A stretch of DNA of 43,371 nt from Acetobacter orleanensis (GTDB lineage Bacteria; Pseudomonadota; Alphaproteobacteria; Acetobacterales; Acetobacteraceae). Made by a program: the position numbers and the translations under genes. The stretch lies in contig NZ_LHZV01000046.1 in assembly GCF_001581005.1 (NCBI RefSeq), positions 1-43,371 of the forward strand. The letters run 5' to 3'. The notes below the pieces were generated by a model that saw nothing but the letters and a program-made list of their open reading frames with translations, did no database searches and was not told where the DNA came from. Below, one piece after another: positions 16,021-25,280 of the stretch; position 1 is the first letter of the stretch, and every line of letters begins with the position of its first letter.

Positions 16021-16152
16021 AGCGACGAGCATATCCAGCAGGAGGGCAGCTATCTTGACCGCTTTGCCCCCTATCCCCATTCCGACCAGTTTTCACCCGT
16101 GTGGGATACGCTGCTGGCCGAGGCTCTGGCCCTGCCGCAGTCTCTATCTTAA
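16021..16152 (+). pseudogene. Possible remnant of a gene's 3' end
   Basis: On the plus strand a 43-codon frame, open from a TAG at 16018 to a TAA at 16150, reads like real protein, including SYLDRFAPYPHSDQFSPVWD and a Leu/Ala-rich tail. Codon use is GC-rich at third positions like neighbouring genes. It has no start codon or ribosome binding site near its beginning, so it looks like the left-over C-terminus of a lost gene. The family is not recognised. It sits in the gap between the HlyD-like gene and the secreted beta-repeat gene. Confidence 0.3.
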
Positions 16153-16157
16153 TTGTC

Positions 16158-17120
16158 TTAATTGCTAATTTGATTTCCGCCTGTGCCCCCCATCAGGGCG
16201 TCGTGCAGGCGGGCCAGCGTTTCAGCCAGCGTATCATGCGCGCGTTTGCCTTTACTGCCGACGATGGTGACTGTGGTGGTCATGCCCGCTGCAATCTGGG
16301 TGCCGGGGGGAATGCTGTCGATATGCACCCGTACTGGAATACGCTGGGCCAGTCGCACCCATGTATAAACCGGGTCCACGGAGGGGAGGCCCTGTGTGGA
16401 GGGTGTTGCGTTAGGCGTGGCAATACCCCGCGTAATGCTGATAACATGGCCCCACATGGGCTCCCGGAAGCCCATCAGATCCATTCTCACGCGGTCTCCC
16501 ACATGGATGGCGCGGATTTTGGTTTCCTCAAAATACCCGTCCACCCAGTAGGATGAGGCATCAATCACCCGGACATTGGGCTTGCCAGCGGTTGCAAAAT
16601 CCCCCACGCGCATAATTAGGTTGGTGACATAGCCTGTCACCGTGCTGCGAACATAGGTACGGTCCAGATTGATCTTAGCCTGAGAAAGGGCCGCCATCGC
16701 TTCCCCATACTGGGCTTTGGCCATATCCGCCGTGGCTTGAAAGACCTGCTTTTCCTCACGTGAGGCCGCAACTTCCGTCAGTTTGTTGCGGCGGTTCTCC
16801 TGAGAGTCTTTCAGCATCATATCCGCCTGACGCTCATTCACGCGGGCGGTGGCAGAGGCAACCGCGACTTTAAAGTCGAACGGGTCAATTTCGTAGAGAA
16901 TATCCCCGGCATGGACAAATTGGTTGTCCCGCACACGCACGGCAATAATCTGGCCGGAGACACGCGGTGCAATATCGGCCACCTGCACACGGACCTGCCC
17001 GTTCCGTGTCCATGGGGCAGCAGTATAATAGTCCCACAACACAAGGCCGACGATGGCCGCAATGGCGAGAATTGTCCCCGTCGTGACAAATTGCAGGGCG
17101 CGGCGGGCGCGTTCAAACAC
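16158..17120 (-). CDS. HlyD-family membrane fusion protein, AaeA/EmrA-like
   Basis: This 320-residue periplasmic adaptor has one N-terminal membrane helix (about residues 10-30), a biotinyl-lipoyl-like segment (IAPRVSGQIIAVRVRDNQFV), a helical hairpin of about 90 residues, the returning half of the lipoyl domain (RSTVTGYVTNLIMRVGD), and a beta-barrel domain. The order DUF1656-adaptor next to a FUSC permease is that of the AaeXAB aromatic-acid efflux set, so this is probably its adaptor rather than that of the RND permease further downstream. The start is GTG at 17120, with AGGA ten bases upstream. It follows the DUF1656 gene by 17 bases. Confidence 0.87.
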   Translation of the reverse strand: MFERARRALQFVTTGTILAIAAIVGLVLWDYYTAAPWTRNGQVRVQVADIAPRVSGQIIAVRVRDNQFVHAGDILYEIDPFDFKVAVASATARVNERQADMMLKDSQENRRNKLTEVAASREEKQVFQATADMAKAQYGEAMAALSQAKINLDRTYVRSTVTGYVTNLIMRVGDFATAGKPNVRVIDASSYWVDGYFEETKIRAIHVGDRVRMDLMGFREPMWGHVISITRGIATPNATPSTQGLPSVDPVYTWVRLAQRIPVRVHIDSIPPGTQIAAGMTTTVTIVGSKGKRAHDTLAETLARLHDALMGGTGGNQISN

Positions 17121-17137
17121 GGTTCGACAATCCTTTA

Positions 17138-17338
17138 TTACAAGAGAAGGGTGTAAAGGCCGATCAGGCAGACAAACAGCCCGAATTCAGCCAGAGGCAG
17201 ATTCCAGATTACTCTGCGCGCGCCCACTTTCGCCAAAATGGGGGTGAGGATGAGCAGCGTGAGCAGCGCCAGCCCGGCATGGACCAGAAACGAGGAGACC
17301 AGCAGGCCATCAATATCCAGAACAGCGCGTAATTCCAT
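17138..17338 (-). CDS. DUF1656 small membrane protein (AaeX-like)
   Basis: From the ATG at 17338 this is a 66-residue protein with two membrane helices (about residues 12-35 and 46-64), the standard form of DUF1656/AaeX proteins that accompany FUSC-HlyD efflux pumps. The start was chosen because GGAAGG lies about ten bases upstream and only two bases separate it from the FUSC stop. A longer start at 17356 would overlap that stop. Its exact role is unknown. Confidence 0.8.
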   Translation of the reverse strand: MELRAVLDIDGLLVSSFLVHAGLALLTLLILTPILAKVGARRVIWNLPLAEFGLFVCLIGLYTLLL

Positions 17339-17340
17339 GC

Positions 17341-19425
17341 TCAGAACGCCTTCCATTGCTGGTCGGGTACAGGAAGGATGTCGTAAAGCTGGAGGGCCGA
17401 ACGGTTATGTTCCAGCAGCCGGATGGCCCCGACCATGCCGGAGACAGCAGCGAGCGCCGTCGCCATTTCACCATGTGGTAGTGTGATGGCATGATCCAGC
17501 AGGATGCGCGCCTGCCGCCGCATGCGATACAGGGCGGAGTTGATGTTGTAGACAATCGTGGCGCGAAACGCGGCCTCGGCATCCGCGCGGATGGCAGGAA
17601 TGGTGGCGGCGCGTTGCAGGTGGCGGCGGGCACGGGCCAGTTCTACGTTCAACTCATCCAGACTGGAAAGCCGGTTAAATACCCGGACTTTGGCTTTGGT
17701 GTTGGGGAGGTAGCTGTTCCAGTCCAGAATTTTGCACAACCGGTCATAATGGCGGCTGATAAGCGCGGAACCAGCCTGTTCCCCATGGCCTTCCAGTTGT
17801 AGCCGCAGGTCATGCCCAATGGTAATGGCAACGCGAAAACGTCGTTTGTTGGCGGATGGCGGCAGGAGCAGCACCAGCGCGATGAAAATGACAATGGCGG
17901 CAAACAGATACAGCACATTACGGTCAATAAAGGCAGAAGGCTCGTAATTCTGTTCATTCGCCACGCCCAGAATCACAAAGAAAAATACCCCCGCGTTAAA
18001 ACCCATTGTCGCGGTTTTAGGGTTCATCAGCAGCAGACAGCCCCCAAAAATGACGGGGATGATAGCCATGGCCAGAAAAGGCATATCCGCCCCATGCGGC
18101 AGGACGCGAAAATTCAGGATTGCCGCCACAATAATCGCCAGCGGTGTGCCAAGCAGCGCGCCCATGCCAAACCCACGCGCATTATAGGTTGAGGCCGCCA
18201 ATGTGAGGATAACTGCCACCTGCGAGAGAGCGGTATAGGTAGAGGGAATATCCGAAATAATGCACAGCCCCGCCGCAACGGAAAATCCGGTAAGGGTACG
18301 TAATCCGGCCAGCAGGGCGGCAATGACGTCCTGATGCTGTTCGATTTTTAGTTCAGGGGCTTGGGTCCGGGCGCGCCGACCGTTTTCAAAGGCGTCTATC
18401 CCATCCGTAGCCCAGCGGGCATCGGACAGGAGCGCCATGGAGCGCTCAATTAACCACGCTTCATCCAGCGTTGGGCCTTGGTCCAGTTCTTCCGTATGGG
18501 CTTCACGCGCCAGATCTTCCAGATCCCGCACGACCTGACGGGGAGAAGCCACAGGTGTGCCATCCCCAAACGCGCTGCGGATATGGTTTAGCACCGGGCC
18601 GGAAATTTCTCCCTTGCGCAGCACGGCGGCAATGGCCCGGCTACAACTGAGCATTTCCAGCAAGGCCACCATGGCGGAGCGCGCACCCGCCAGACGAACA
18701 TGGGCATCGGGCAATTCTGTCTTGGCGAAGGACACCTGCGATGTCAGCGCAATAATCTCCCCGGCGAGACCTGCGCAGGCCATATCATCGGGAACGCCAT
18801 GTCCGGCCAGAGCATCCCGGCTGATGCGCTGCACCATATTGGCCACGCGGTGTAGGTTGGTGGCGAGTTTTTCCCACGCAGTGGGAGAGCCAAAAATATT
18901 ATTGACCGCTGCCGTGGCGGCAATCCCGACCACAATGGAGGAAACACGGTTTACCGTGACATCAAAAACACCCGCCGGATTATCAATGCAGCTAATGCCG
19001 ACAATCGCGACGGTATAGCCGGAAAGCATGGCGGCGTAGGCCCGGAAATCTTTTTCCAGTGTGCCGATAATGGTGCAGAGCGTCAGCCACAGACCGACAC
19101 CGCCCAGCAGCACGACGCGATCCTGATTGAAGCAGGCTGTCAGAAACAGGGCGACAAACGCGCCGATCAGGGTGCCAAGCAGACGATAGACCGCCTTGGA
19201 GAGCGCCTGCCCCCGTAAAGGCTGGGCGAGAATCATGACTGTTACGGCGGCGGAGCCGGGGGACGAAAGCTGCAACCAGAATGCCGTGCTGAGGGCGAGT
19301 GAAGCGGAAAGCCATGTGCGCAGGCAAAACTGGAACCAGCCGGGCGGGAAAATGGAAGCCGGGAGGGCGGGGCGAAAGCCCTTCCAAAAGCGGATAGGTG
19401 AGGCGGCTGGGGTGTTCAGGCTCAT
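17341..19425 (-). CDS. FUSC-family aromatic acid efflux permease, AaeB-like
   Basis: This 694-residue inner-membrane protein has two sets of about five or six helices (roughly residues 35-190 and 375-530). Each set is followed by a long helical cytoplasmic part, the fusaric acid resistance (FUSC) architecture. The stretch RPALPASIFPPGWFQFCLRT, the motif AQPLRGQALSKAVYRLLGT and the second-half GLRTLTGFSVAAGLCII fit the family. Known members export fusaric acid or hydroxybenzoic acids. The exact substrate here is not readable. It is the first gene of the efflux set, with the DUF1656 gene two bases downstream and the HlyD adaptor after that. GGAAAGG directly before the ATG serves as a close ribosome binding site. 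Confidence 0.9.
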   Translation of the reverse strand: MSLNTPAASPIRFWKGFRPALPASIFPPGWFQFCLRTWLSASLALSTAFWLQLSSPGSAAVTVMILAQPLRGQALSKAVYRLLGTLIGAFVALFLTACFNQDRVVLLGGVGLWLTLCTIIGTLEKDFRAYAAMLSGYTVAIVGISCIDNPAGVFDVTVNRVSSIVVGIAATAAVNNIFGSPTAWEKLATNLHRVANMVQRISRDALAGHGVPDDMACAGLAGEIIALTSQVSFAKTELPDAHVRLAGARSAMVALLEMLSCSRAIAAVLRKGEISGPVLNHIRSAFGDGTPVASPRQVVRDLEDLAREAHTEELDQGPTLDEAWLIERSMALLSDARWATDGIDAFENGRRARTQAPELKIEQHQDVIAALLAGLRTLTGFSVAAGLCIISDIPSTYTALSQVAVILTLAASTYNARGFGMGALLGTPLAIIVAAILNFRVLPHGADMPFLAMAIIPVIFGGCLLLMNPKTATMGFNAGVFFFVILGVANEQNYEPSAFIDRNVLYLFAAIVIFIALVLLLPPSANKRRFRVAITIGHDLRLQLEGHGEQAGSALISRHYDRLCKILDWNSYLPNTKAKVRVFNRLSSLDELNVELARARRHLQRAATIPAIRADAEAAFRATIVYNINSALYRMRRQARILLDHAITLPHGEMATALAAVSGMVGAIRLLEHNRSALQLYDILPVPDQQWKAF

Positions 19426-19703
19426 CCTTTCCGTTGTCCTTGCCGCTTGAAAGCTTTTCCAGAGTACACAGTGTCAGGAGGCACCGCTTGAGCCGACTCC
19501 TGAGATCAGTAAGTCTATTAAAATAAAATATAATTCTGTGGGGGAATTTTTCCGCGCTGAGCCGGGTTGCATAAAATGCGTGGAACCCTGCCGCGACACT
19601 GCAAAACATGGCGGATGGTCCATGTAAGCAGGGGTTTGAGGGTATGATACATCCGGGGGATATGCTGAATTGAGGCAGACTTTCTCACGACTGTGATCGG
19701 GTT

Positions 19704-20849
19704 ATGAAATTTATCCACACTTCAGACTGGCAGATTGGCCGGACTTTCCGCTTTGCGGATGATGATACGCTTGGCGCTTTGCAGGCCGAGCGGCTGGAAG
19801 TCATCCGGCGGCTGGGTTCTCTGGCCCGGCAGGAAGGGGTGACCCATGTGCTGGTGGCTGGGGATGTGTATGAGCATGAAACACCGGGGGACCGCACCCT
19901 GCATCAGCCCGTTGAGCGGATGCGGGAGTTTGCGGATGTCCAGTGGCATCTGATTCCCGGCAATCATGATGCGGACCAGCCGGAAGGTGTCTGGGCGCGT
20001 CTGACCCGCAGCGGTCTGCCGGAGAATGTTACGCTGCACAGGGAGCCGGGCCCGGTCCTGCTGGATGGGGCGCATCAGGCGTGGCTGCTGCCTGCCGTGC
20101 TGAAACGGCGGCATGTGCTAACGGACCTGACAGCCTATATGGATGAGGCTGAAACGCCGCCGGACGCCCTGCGCATTGGTCTGGCGCATGGGTCCGTGGT
20201 GGGGTTTGGCGGGGAGGCTGAGTCCGAGCATAATCCGGTTGCGGTGGACCGCGCCCGGCGGGCGGGGCTGGCTTATCTGGGGTTGGGAGACTGGCACGGC
20301 TTCTGCCGGATTGATGCGCGGACCTTCTATTCCGGCACACCGGAGACAGACCGTTTTACAACGGGTGGGGGCGGTGGCGGTGAGGCCGTTGTCGTTACGC
20401 TGCCCGGCGTACGGGCGGAACCGGAGATTACACGCCATAGAACCGGGCGCTATATCTGGAAAAAGCTGAATGATGTGGTGCTGACATCCGGGCAGGATGT
20501 TCAGGCTCTGGAAGCGCGTATCCGCAGTATTGCGCCTGATAACCCGGGCGCGGTGCTGGTGTGGGCAGCGGTATCTGGCCTGCTCTCTGTGGAGGATATG
20601 GCACTTTATGAAAATACGGTGCTCAAGCGCCTGAGCGGTGCGGTCGCCTGTTTGCGGCTGACCGGCGCGCCGTATCTCTCAGCAGGGTTGGATGATCTGG
20701 ATCGGTTTGGAGCCGGTGGGGCCGTGCGCGCTGCGGCGGAGCAGCTTTTGGCGCGCTCAGAGGCCGGAGGGGCGGAAGGACAGCTTGCATCGGAAGCCCT
20801 GCAACGGCTGTTTCTGTTCTGGCAGGAGAGGGGAGCACAGGCAGGATGA
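19704..20849 (+). CDS. SbcD/YhaO-like DNA repair exonuclease
   Basis: A calcineurin-type metallophosphoesterase of 381 residues, as in the Mre11/SbcD nuclease family. The metal-binding motifs come in order: HTSDWQIG at residues 5-12, AGDVYE near 52, GNHDADQ near 90, GLAHGS near 160 and GLGDWHG near 193. The C-terminal 150 residues are not canonical SbcD and resemble the shorter YhaO-like capping region. Its stop overlaps the start of the ATPase gene (ATGA), the usual coupling of a nuclease with its SMC-like partner. No strong ribosome binding site is visible before the ATG. The pair probably processes DNA ends or breaks; this is inferred from family. Confidence 0.85.
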   Translation: MKFIHTSDWQIGRTFRFADDDTLGALQAERLEVIRRLGSLARQEGVTHVLVAGDVYEHETPGDRTLHQPVERMREFADVQWHLIPGNHDADQPEGVWARLTRSGLPENVTLHREPGPVLLDGAHQAWLLPAVLKRRHVLTDLTAYMDEAETPPDALRIGLAHGSVVGFGGEAESEHNPVAVDRARRAGLAYLGLGDWHGFCRIDARTFYSGTPETDRFTTGGGGGGEAVVVTLPGVRAEPEITRHRTGRYIWKKLNDVVLTSGQDVQALEARIRSIAPDNPGAVLVWAAVSGLLSVEDMALYENTVLKRLSGAVACLRLTGAPYLSAGLDDLDRFGAGGAVRAAAEQLLARSEAGGAEGQLASEALQRLFLFWQERGAQAG

Positions 20850-23644
20850 TCCTGACAGATTTGCAGATTGAAGGCTTCCGGCGTTTTGCTTCTCCCGTGA
20901 GGCTGGACGGGTTAGGGGCAGGGCTGAATGTGCTGGCCGCCCCGAATGAAGCTGGAAAATCCACGTTGCTGGCGGCTCTAAAGGCCGTTTTGATGGTGCG
21001 GTCCAGTTCCAAGGCAAAGCTCGTGAAGGATTTGCAGCCTCATGGCGGCGGTGCCCCGCATGTTGCTGTTTCCTTCACGTGGAGGGGCGTGGATTGCCAT
21101 CTGGAAAAGCAGTTTCTTTCAAAAGCCTTTACGCGCCTGACCCTCGGGCCTCAGCGGTTTGAGGGCGATCAGGCGGAAGAAGAACTGCGTACACTTCTCG
21201 GGTTGGAAGAGGCCAGCAAGGGTGAGGCCGCAGGGTTATGGAACGCGCTGCTGGTAGGGCAGGGAGAAAGCTTTACGCAGCCTGACTTAAACCAGACCGG
21301 GCAGGACAGCCTGCGCACTTGTCTGGAACAGGGCGTGGAACAGGTGACCGGTGGGGCTGCGGCCAGTGCTGTGCTCAGCCGCGTTCGGGAGCGGCTTTAT
21401 CTGCTCCAGACAGCAAAAAGTGCCCAGCCCACAGGAAAATACAAGCAGGCGCTGGAGCAGGAGGCACAGGCGCAAACTGACGTGCAAGAACTTGAACGCA
21501 GACGCGCTGTGTTGGAAGAGGATCTGGTTGCGCTGGATCAGGCGCGCCGTGCTTTGCGGGAGCAGGAAGACCCAAACCGCAAAGCGGAGGATGAAGCCGA
21601 CCTTCTGGCCCTGCGCCAGTTGCGGGATACGTTGCGTGTTGCGGATGCGGAGGAGCAGGCCGCCAGAGCGGCCCTCGCGACAGTAACACAGACCCGCAAC
21701 AGCATCCGGGATGAGCAGGAGCGGCGGCAGGAGCGGCAGACGGCCCAGCAGCGGCTAGAGCGTGAGGCAGCGGAAATGCAGCATGACCTGCACGCCCTCA
21801 CGCACCGGACGGCACAGGCGCGGCAGCGTTATGAGGAAAGCCGGACCCGGCGTGAGCAAGCCGAGCAGCGGCAGCAGGCAGCGCGGCAAGCCCTACTGGC
21901 GGTTGCACGGCGAGCCGAGGTTTTGCAACAACGAGCGGCGTTGGAACGGGACCAACAGGTGCTGCACCGGGCTGAAGCGGCCTGCGCCCGGTTGGAACAG
22001 GCCCGCGCCGCGCTGGCGGCTCTGCGTGTTGATGAGGCAGCAATTCGCCGGGTGCGGAAAGCCGTAAGGGAGCAGGACGCAGCAAAGGCGGCCCTGAGTG
22101 CCCGCGCCACACGACTGACCATAACGCTGCTGCCTGAAGCAGCGGGCCGCGTGATGCTGGACGGAAACCCCTGCCCGCAGGGGGAGAGCGTTCTGACGCA
22201 GGCGGCTGATTTGCGCGTTGAGGGCATTGGCCAGTTTCGCATTACACCAGCGGTCAAAGACCATGATGACGTGTTGGCTACAGCAGACACCGCCCGGCAA
22301 CAGCTTGAGGCGGTCTTGCTGGCTGCCGGGTGCCAGAGTGCGGAGCAGGCTGAACATCTGTTTGAAGAACGACGACAGGCAGAAACCCGTATTGCGGAAG
22401 CGCGCGCGGGCTTTGTCGCCTCTTTGCCCGCAGCGTCAGATGAGCGTGACGCCGCTCTGTTCGCGGCTCTGGCGACGTTGCGGCAGACCGTGCAGGATAA
22501 CGCTGCCGCACTGGCTCGAGAGCAGGAGGCTTTCGCGCAAGCGTGCGGGGCGGAAACAACAGGCGCATTCGGCCACGGTATCGAACAGACTGACCAGAGC
22601 ACACCAGATGCAGCAGTTCCGGCAGGGCAGGACAGCACCTTAACGGCTGAGCAGACAGACGCCGCTGTTCAGCCGCTACAACAAAGAGCCCGGCAGGAAG
22701 AAGATGAGGCAGCGCGCGCTGCCGATGCGGCCCGGCAGGCGGAACGTGACAATCAGGCAGCCTCTAACGCGGCTCAGACCGTGCAGGACAAGGCCCAGAC
22801 GGCCCTCCGGCAAAAGCAGGCCGAGCGCGAGCAGATTGGGCGGGAACTGGCTGTCAGTGCAGCGCGGGAGAGTGATGAGGCTCTGGCAGCGCGGGCCATA
22901 GAGGCGGCGCACGCGCAGACACAGGCGGAAGCCCATATGCAGGCGCTCCGGGCCGGGCGGGAGACGGAGCAACCTCTTTCCGTTGTGGAGGCCCGGATTA
23001 CACGCCGGGAGCAGGCGCTGGAGAATGCGCGCAGTACGATCACGCGCCTGCGGGAAGATATTCGGGAGCGAGAAACCCGGGTGCGTGTGGCCGAAGGGGA
23101 AGGGCTGGACGAAAAAATTGCCGAAGCCGGGCGCAAGGCCTCCCGCCTCAGACTGGAGTGTGACGGGTATGAGCGGGAACGTGCCGCACTGGCGCTGCTG
23201 GACCAGACGTTAAGTGAGGCTGAGAAAGCGCAGACAGAACGCTACCTCGCCCCGCTGGTGCGGACCATGCAGCCCGCATTTTCCGCCGTCTTCCCCGGTG
23301 CGTCTCTGGAACTGAATACAGAGTTCGGCCTGTCTGGCCTGACACGACGGACGGCGGAAGAGTTTGATAAATTATCGGACGGTACGCGGGAGCAGATTGC
23401 CGTGCTGGTGCGGCTGGGCTTTGCGGAACTGCTCCATGCCCGGCAGTCTCCCGCCATTCTGGTGCTGGATGATGCGCTGAGTTTTTCAGATTCTCAGCGG
23501 CTGGAACTGATGTTTGACGTGTTGGCGGACGCCGCAACCCGGTTCCAGATCTTGCTGCTCACCTGCCATGCGGAGGCTTTTGCCAGACTAGGCGGCAGGG
23601 CTCTCACCCTGCGGCCCATTCCGGAAATTACAGAACGACGTTGA
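20846..23644 (+). CDS. SbcC/YhaN-like AAA ATPase with coiled coils
   Basis: A 932-residue SMC-like ATPase. Walker A (APNEAGKST) lies near residues 32-40, and a Q-loop-like segment (LLVGQGESF) near 134-142. Long heptad-rich Arg/Glu/Gln/Ala coiled coils cover about residues 180-410 and 480-770. At the C-terminus there is an LSDGTREQ signature and Walker B (ILVLDDALSFSD) near residue 875. Between the two coils lies a short globular beta-rich domain (about residues 415-470). No CxxC zinc hook is present, unlike classical SbcC/Rad50. That is closer to YhaN-type proteins. It works with the upstream nuclease, inferred from the four-base overlap. Its 3' end overlaps the convergent porin gene by 17 bases. 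Confidence 0.85.
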   Translation: MILTDLQIEGFRRFASPVRLDGLGAGLNVLAAPNEAGKSTLLAALKAVLMVRSSSKAKLVKDLQPHGGGAPHVAVSFTWRGVDCHLEKQFLSKAFTRLTLGPQRFEGDQAEEELRTLLGLEEASKGEAAGLWNALLVGQGESFTQPDLNQTGQDSLRTCLEQGVEQVTGGAAASAVLSRVRERLYLLQTAKSAQPTGKYKQALEQEAQAQTDVQELERRRAVLEEDLVALDQARRALREQEDPNRKAEDEADLLALRQLRDTLRVADAEEQAARAALATVTQTRNSIRDEQERRQERQTAQQRLEREAAEMQHDLHALTHRTAQARQRYEESRTRREQAEQRQQAARQALLAVARRAEVLQQRAALERDQQVLHRAEAACARLEQARAALAALRVDEAAIRRVRKAVREQDAAKAALSARATRLTITLLPEAAGRVMLDGNPCPQGESVLTQAADLRVEGIGQFRITPAVKDHDDVLATADTARQQLEAVLLAAGCQSAEQAEHLFEERRQAETRIAEARAGFVASLPAASDERDAALFAALATLRQTVQDNAAALAREQEAFAQACGAETTGAFGHGIEQTDQSTPDAAVPAGQDSTLTAEQTDAAVQPLQQRARQEEDEAARAADAARQAERDNQAASNAAQTVQDKAQTALRQKQAEREQIGRELAVSAARESDEALAARAIEAAHAQTQAEAHMQALRAGRETEQPLSVVEARITRREQALENARSTITRLREDIRERETRVRVAEGEGLDEKIAEAGRKASRLRLECDGYERERAALALLDQTLSEAEKAQTERYLAPLVRTMQPAFSAVFPGASLELNTEFGLSGLTRRTAEEFDKLSDGTREQIAVLVRLGFAELLHARQSPAILVLDDALSFSDSQRLELMFDVLADAATRFQILLLTCHAEAFARLGGRALTLRPIPEITERR

Positions 23645-25088
23645 ACTGGAGCGCCATAACGGCGGCATCATGGAAAGTCGTCGTCCCACCGGGACGGTTA
23701 ATATACTGGAAATCCGGCTGAAGAGTCAGGCCGTTTGCTACGTGGGCGTTGTAGAAGACCTCATAAATATTTTCATGAGACTGCACACCCCAGACCTGCC
23801 CCCACTGGTTAGACTGGAAATCCTGCCCCGCAATAATGGAAGCTTCCTGTTGCAGGGCGACCGTGCGACTCATTTGTAGCCACTGATACATGACGCCGAT
23901 ACTGTCATTCGGTCGGCCCCATGGTTTGCCGGTTTCCAGCATACCGCCCCAGAGATGGTGAGCCATGGCGGTGGTCTTGCCGTCTGTCCACATATAGCCG
24001 CCCAGAGCAATCAGGCCGTTTGTCGGACCATCTCCATTGCGCACAAGCATCTGGTCCGCCTGTATCCATGCGCTGGCGCGGCCTGCGTGATAGCGGGCGG
24101 GTTCCCCTGTCTGCACCCAAGGGTTGCCGTTAATGTCTTCGTACAGGTCTTTATATTTGGAGTTATCGTAGCTGTAGCCAGCCTTATAATGGCCAACCAG
24201 ATGGTTTCTGCCAAAGGACGGCAGCCAGCCGATCTCAACTGGGGTTGAGAACTTGCCCAAACCATCCTGCGCCCAGGCCCAGCCGGAAATGCCGCCGTTA
24301 AAGGCATGCGGGGAAACAGCAAACAGGCCCGCCATAATATAGGTATTGTTGGTGGGCATGACACGCGCTACGGCGCCAAGGTTGCCTGATGGCCAGTCAC
24401 GGTTGCCTTCCGTGTATTTGTTGGGGGCCGGGTTCCCGCACATTGCCACGTTCATATACATACAGAACAGTGGAGACGCGGCGAAGAAGCTGCCCACCGG
24501 AATCCAGCCAGCGCTGATGTCCACATGGTTGTTTAGAAACGCATGCTCACCATACAGATAGACAAGGTGGGCCACCACGTTACCACGGGCACCGTAAATC
24601 TGCTGCACACCGCCAATGGAATCCCCGATAAACCGGGTGCTCAGATTTTGGCCGTGGCCGTTCACCACCATCATGTGGGACCAGAAGCCTTTAAGCAGAT
24701 CAAGGTCTGTCAGCTTGCCCCAGTCCACATCCAGTTCCACCCCAACCTGCCCGGCATTGGTCACACCTTGGCGCATACCGCCGCGGAAGTTACCCGCCAG
24801 TTCCTCATGCACGTCGGCCAGAATGTGAATGCCGTGGTCCAGTAGCCAAGGCTGCGCACCCCACCAATCCCCGAAAAAATGGTTTTTCCCATAGGGCGCT
24901 GAAAACAGCGGACCGGGGTCTTCCACCGGGTTGGCCTCATTATTGGCTTCCAGACTAGGCCAAAGGCCTGCAGCACTGTTTCCGCCTGTCAGCAATTGCG
25001 CGGATGCCTTGTGGGACAAGGCAGGCGTTAGAACACAGGCAAAAGAGAGGGCGCAAAGGATGGAAAAACCGGGGGAGATTTTTTTCAT
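23628..25088 (-). CDS. oprB: Carbohydrate-selective porin OprB
   Basis: From the ATG at 25088 this is a 486-residue outer-membrane porin. A signal peptide (two Lys, hydrophobic core, cut after ASA near residue 31) precedes the mature barrel. FFGDWWGAQPWLLDHGIHI is the OprB entry motif. GVQQIYGARGNVVAHLVYLY, the alternating aromatic strands and the C-terminal repeats of short strands match the family. OprB porins let sugars and polyols cross the outer membrane, consistent with the periplasmic oxidative metabolism of acetic acid bacteria. A longer frame starting at 25142 is less likely because it puts 18 polar residues before the signal. The stop overlaps the convergent ATPase gene. Confidence 0.9.
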   Translation of the reverse strand: MKKISPGFSILCALSFACVLTPALSHKASAQLLTGGNSAAGLWPSLEANNEANPVEDPGPLFSAPYGKNHFFGDWWGAQPWLLDHGIHILADVHEELAGNFRGGMRQGVTNAGQVGVELDVDWGKLTDLDLLKGFWSHMMVVNGHGQNLSTRFIGDSIGGVQQIYGARGNVVAHLVYLYGEHAFLNNHVDISAGWIPVGSFFAASPLFCMYMNVAMCGNPAPNKYTEGNRDWPSGNLGAVARVMPTNNTYIMAGLFAVSPHAFNGGISGWAWAQDGLGKFSTPVEIGWLPSFGRNHLVGHYKAGYSYDNSKYKDLYEDINGNPWVQTGEPARYHAGRASAWIQADQMLVRNGDGPTNGLIALGGYMWTDGKTTAMAHHLWGGMLETGKPWGRPNDSIGVMYQWLQMSRTVALQQEASIIAGQDFQSNQWGQVWGVQSHENIYEVFYNAHVANGLTLQPDFQYINRPGGTTTFHDAAVMALQFNVVL

Positions 25089-25280
25089 GTTTCTTTTTGT
25101 TTTTGTTGAAGGTGCATGAGGCAAGTGTTCATATTGTTTCAAAGCGGCATAAGAATGTCTAAACTTTTTTTCACTCTTTGGACGTTTTAGAAGCTTTTAG
25201 TGACTTTTTAACGATAGTCCGCCGCAGGACACGTCCCGGAATGCGTTGACGCCTGTGGCGGCAGATGATGAAGTCCGTCT

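Noticed and set aside
16158..17120. HlyD adaptor as the partner of the RND permease
   Set aside because: Its type and its position after FUSC and DUF1656 genes fit the AaeA-AaeX-AaeB arrangement; RND adaptors differ in domain build. It could still serve both, but there is no evidence for that.
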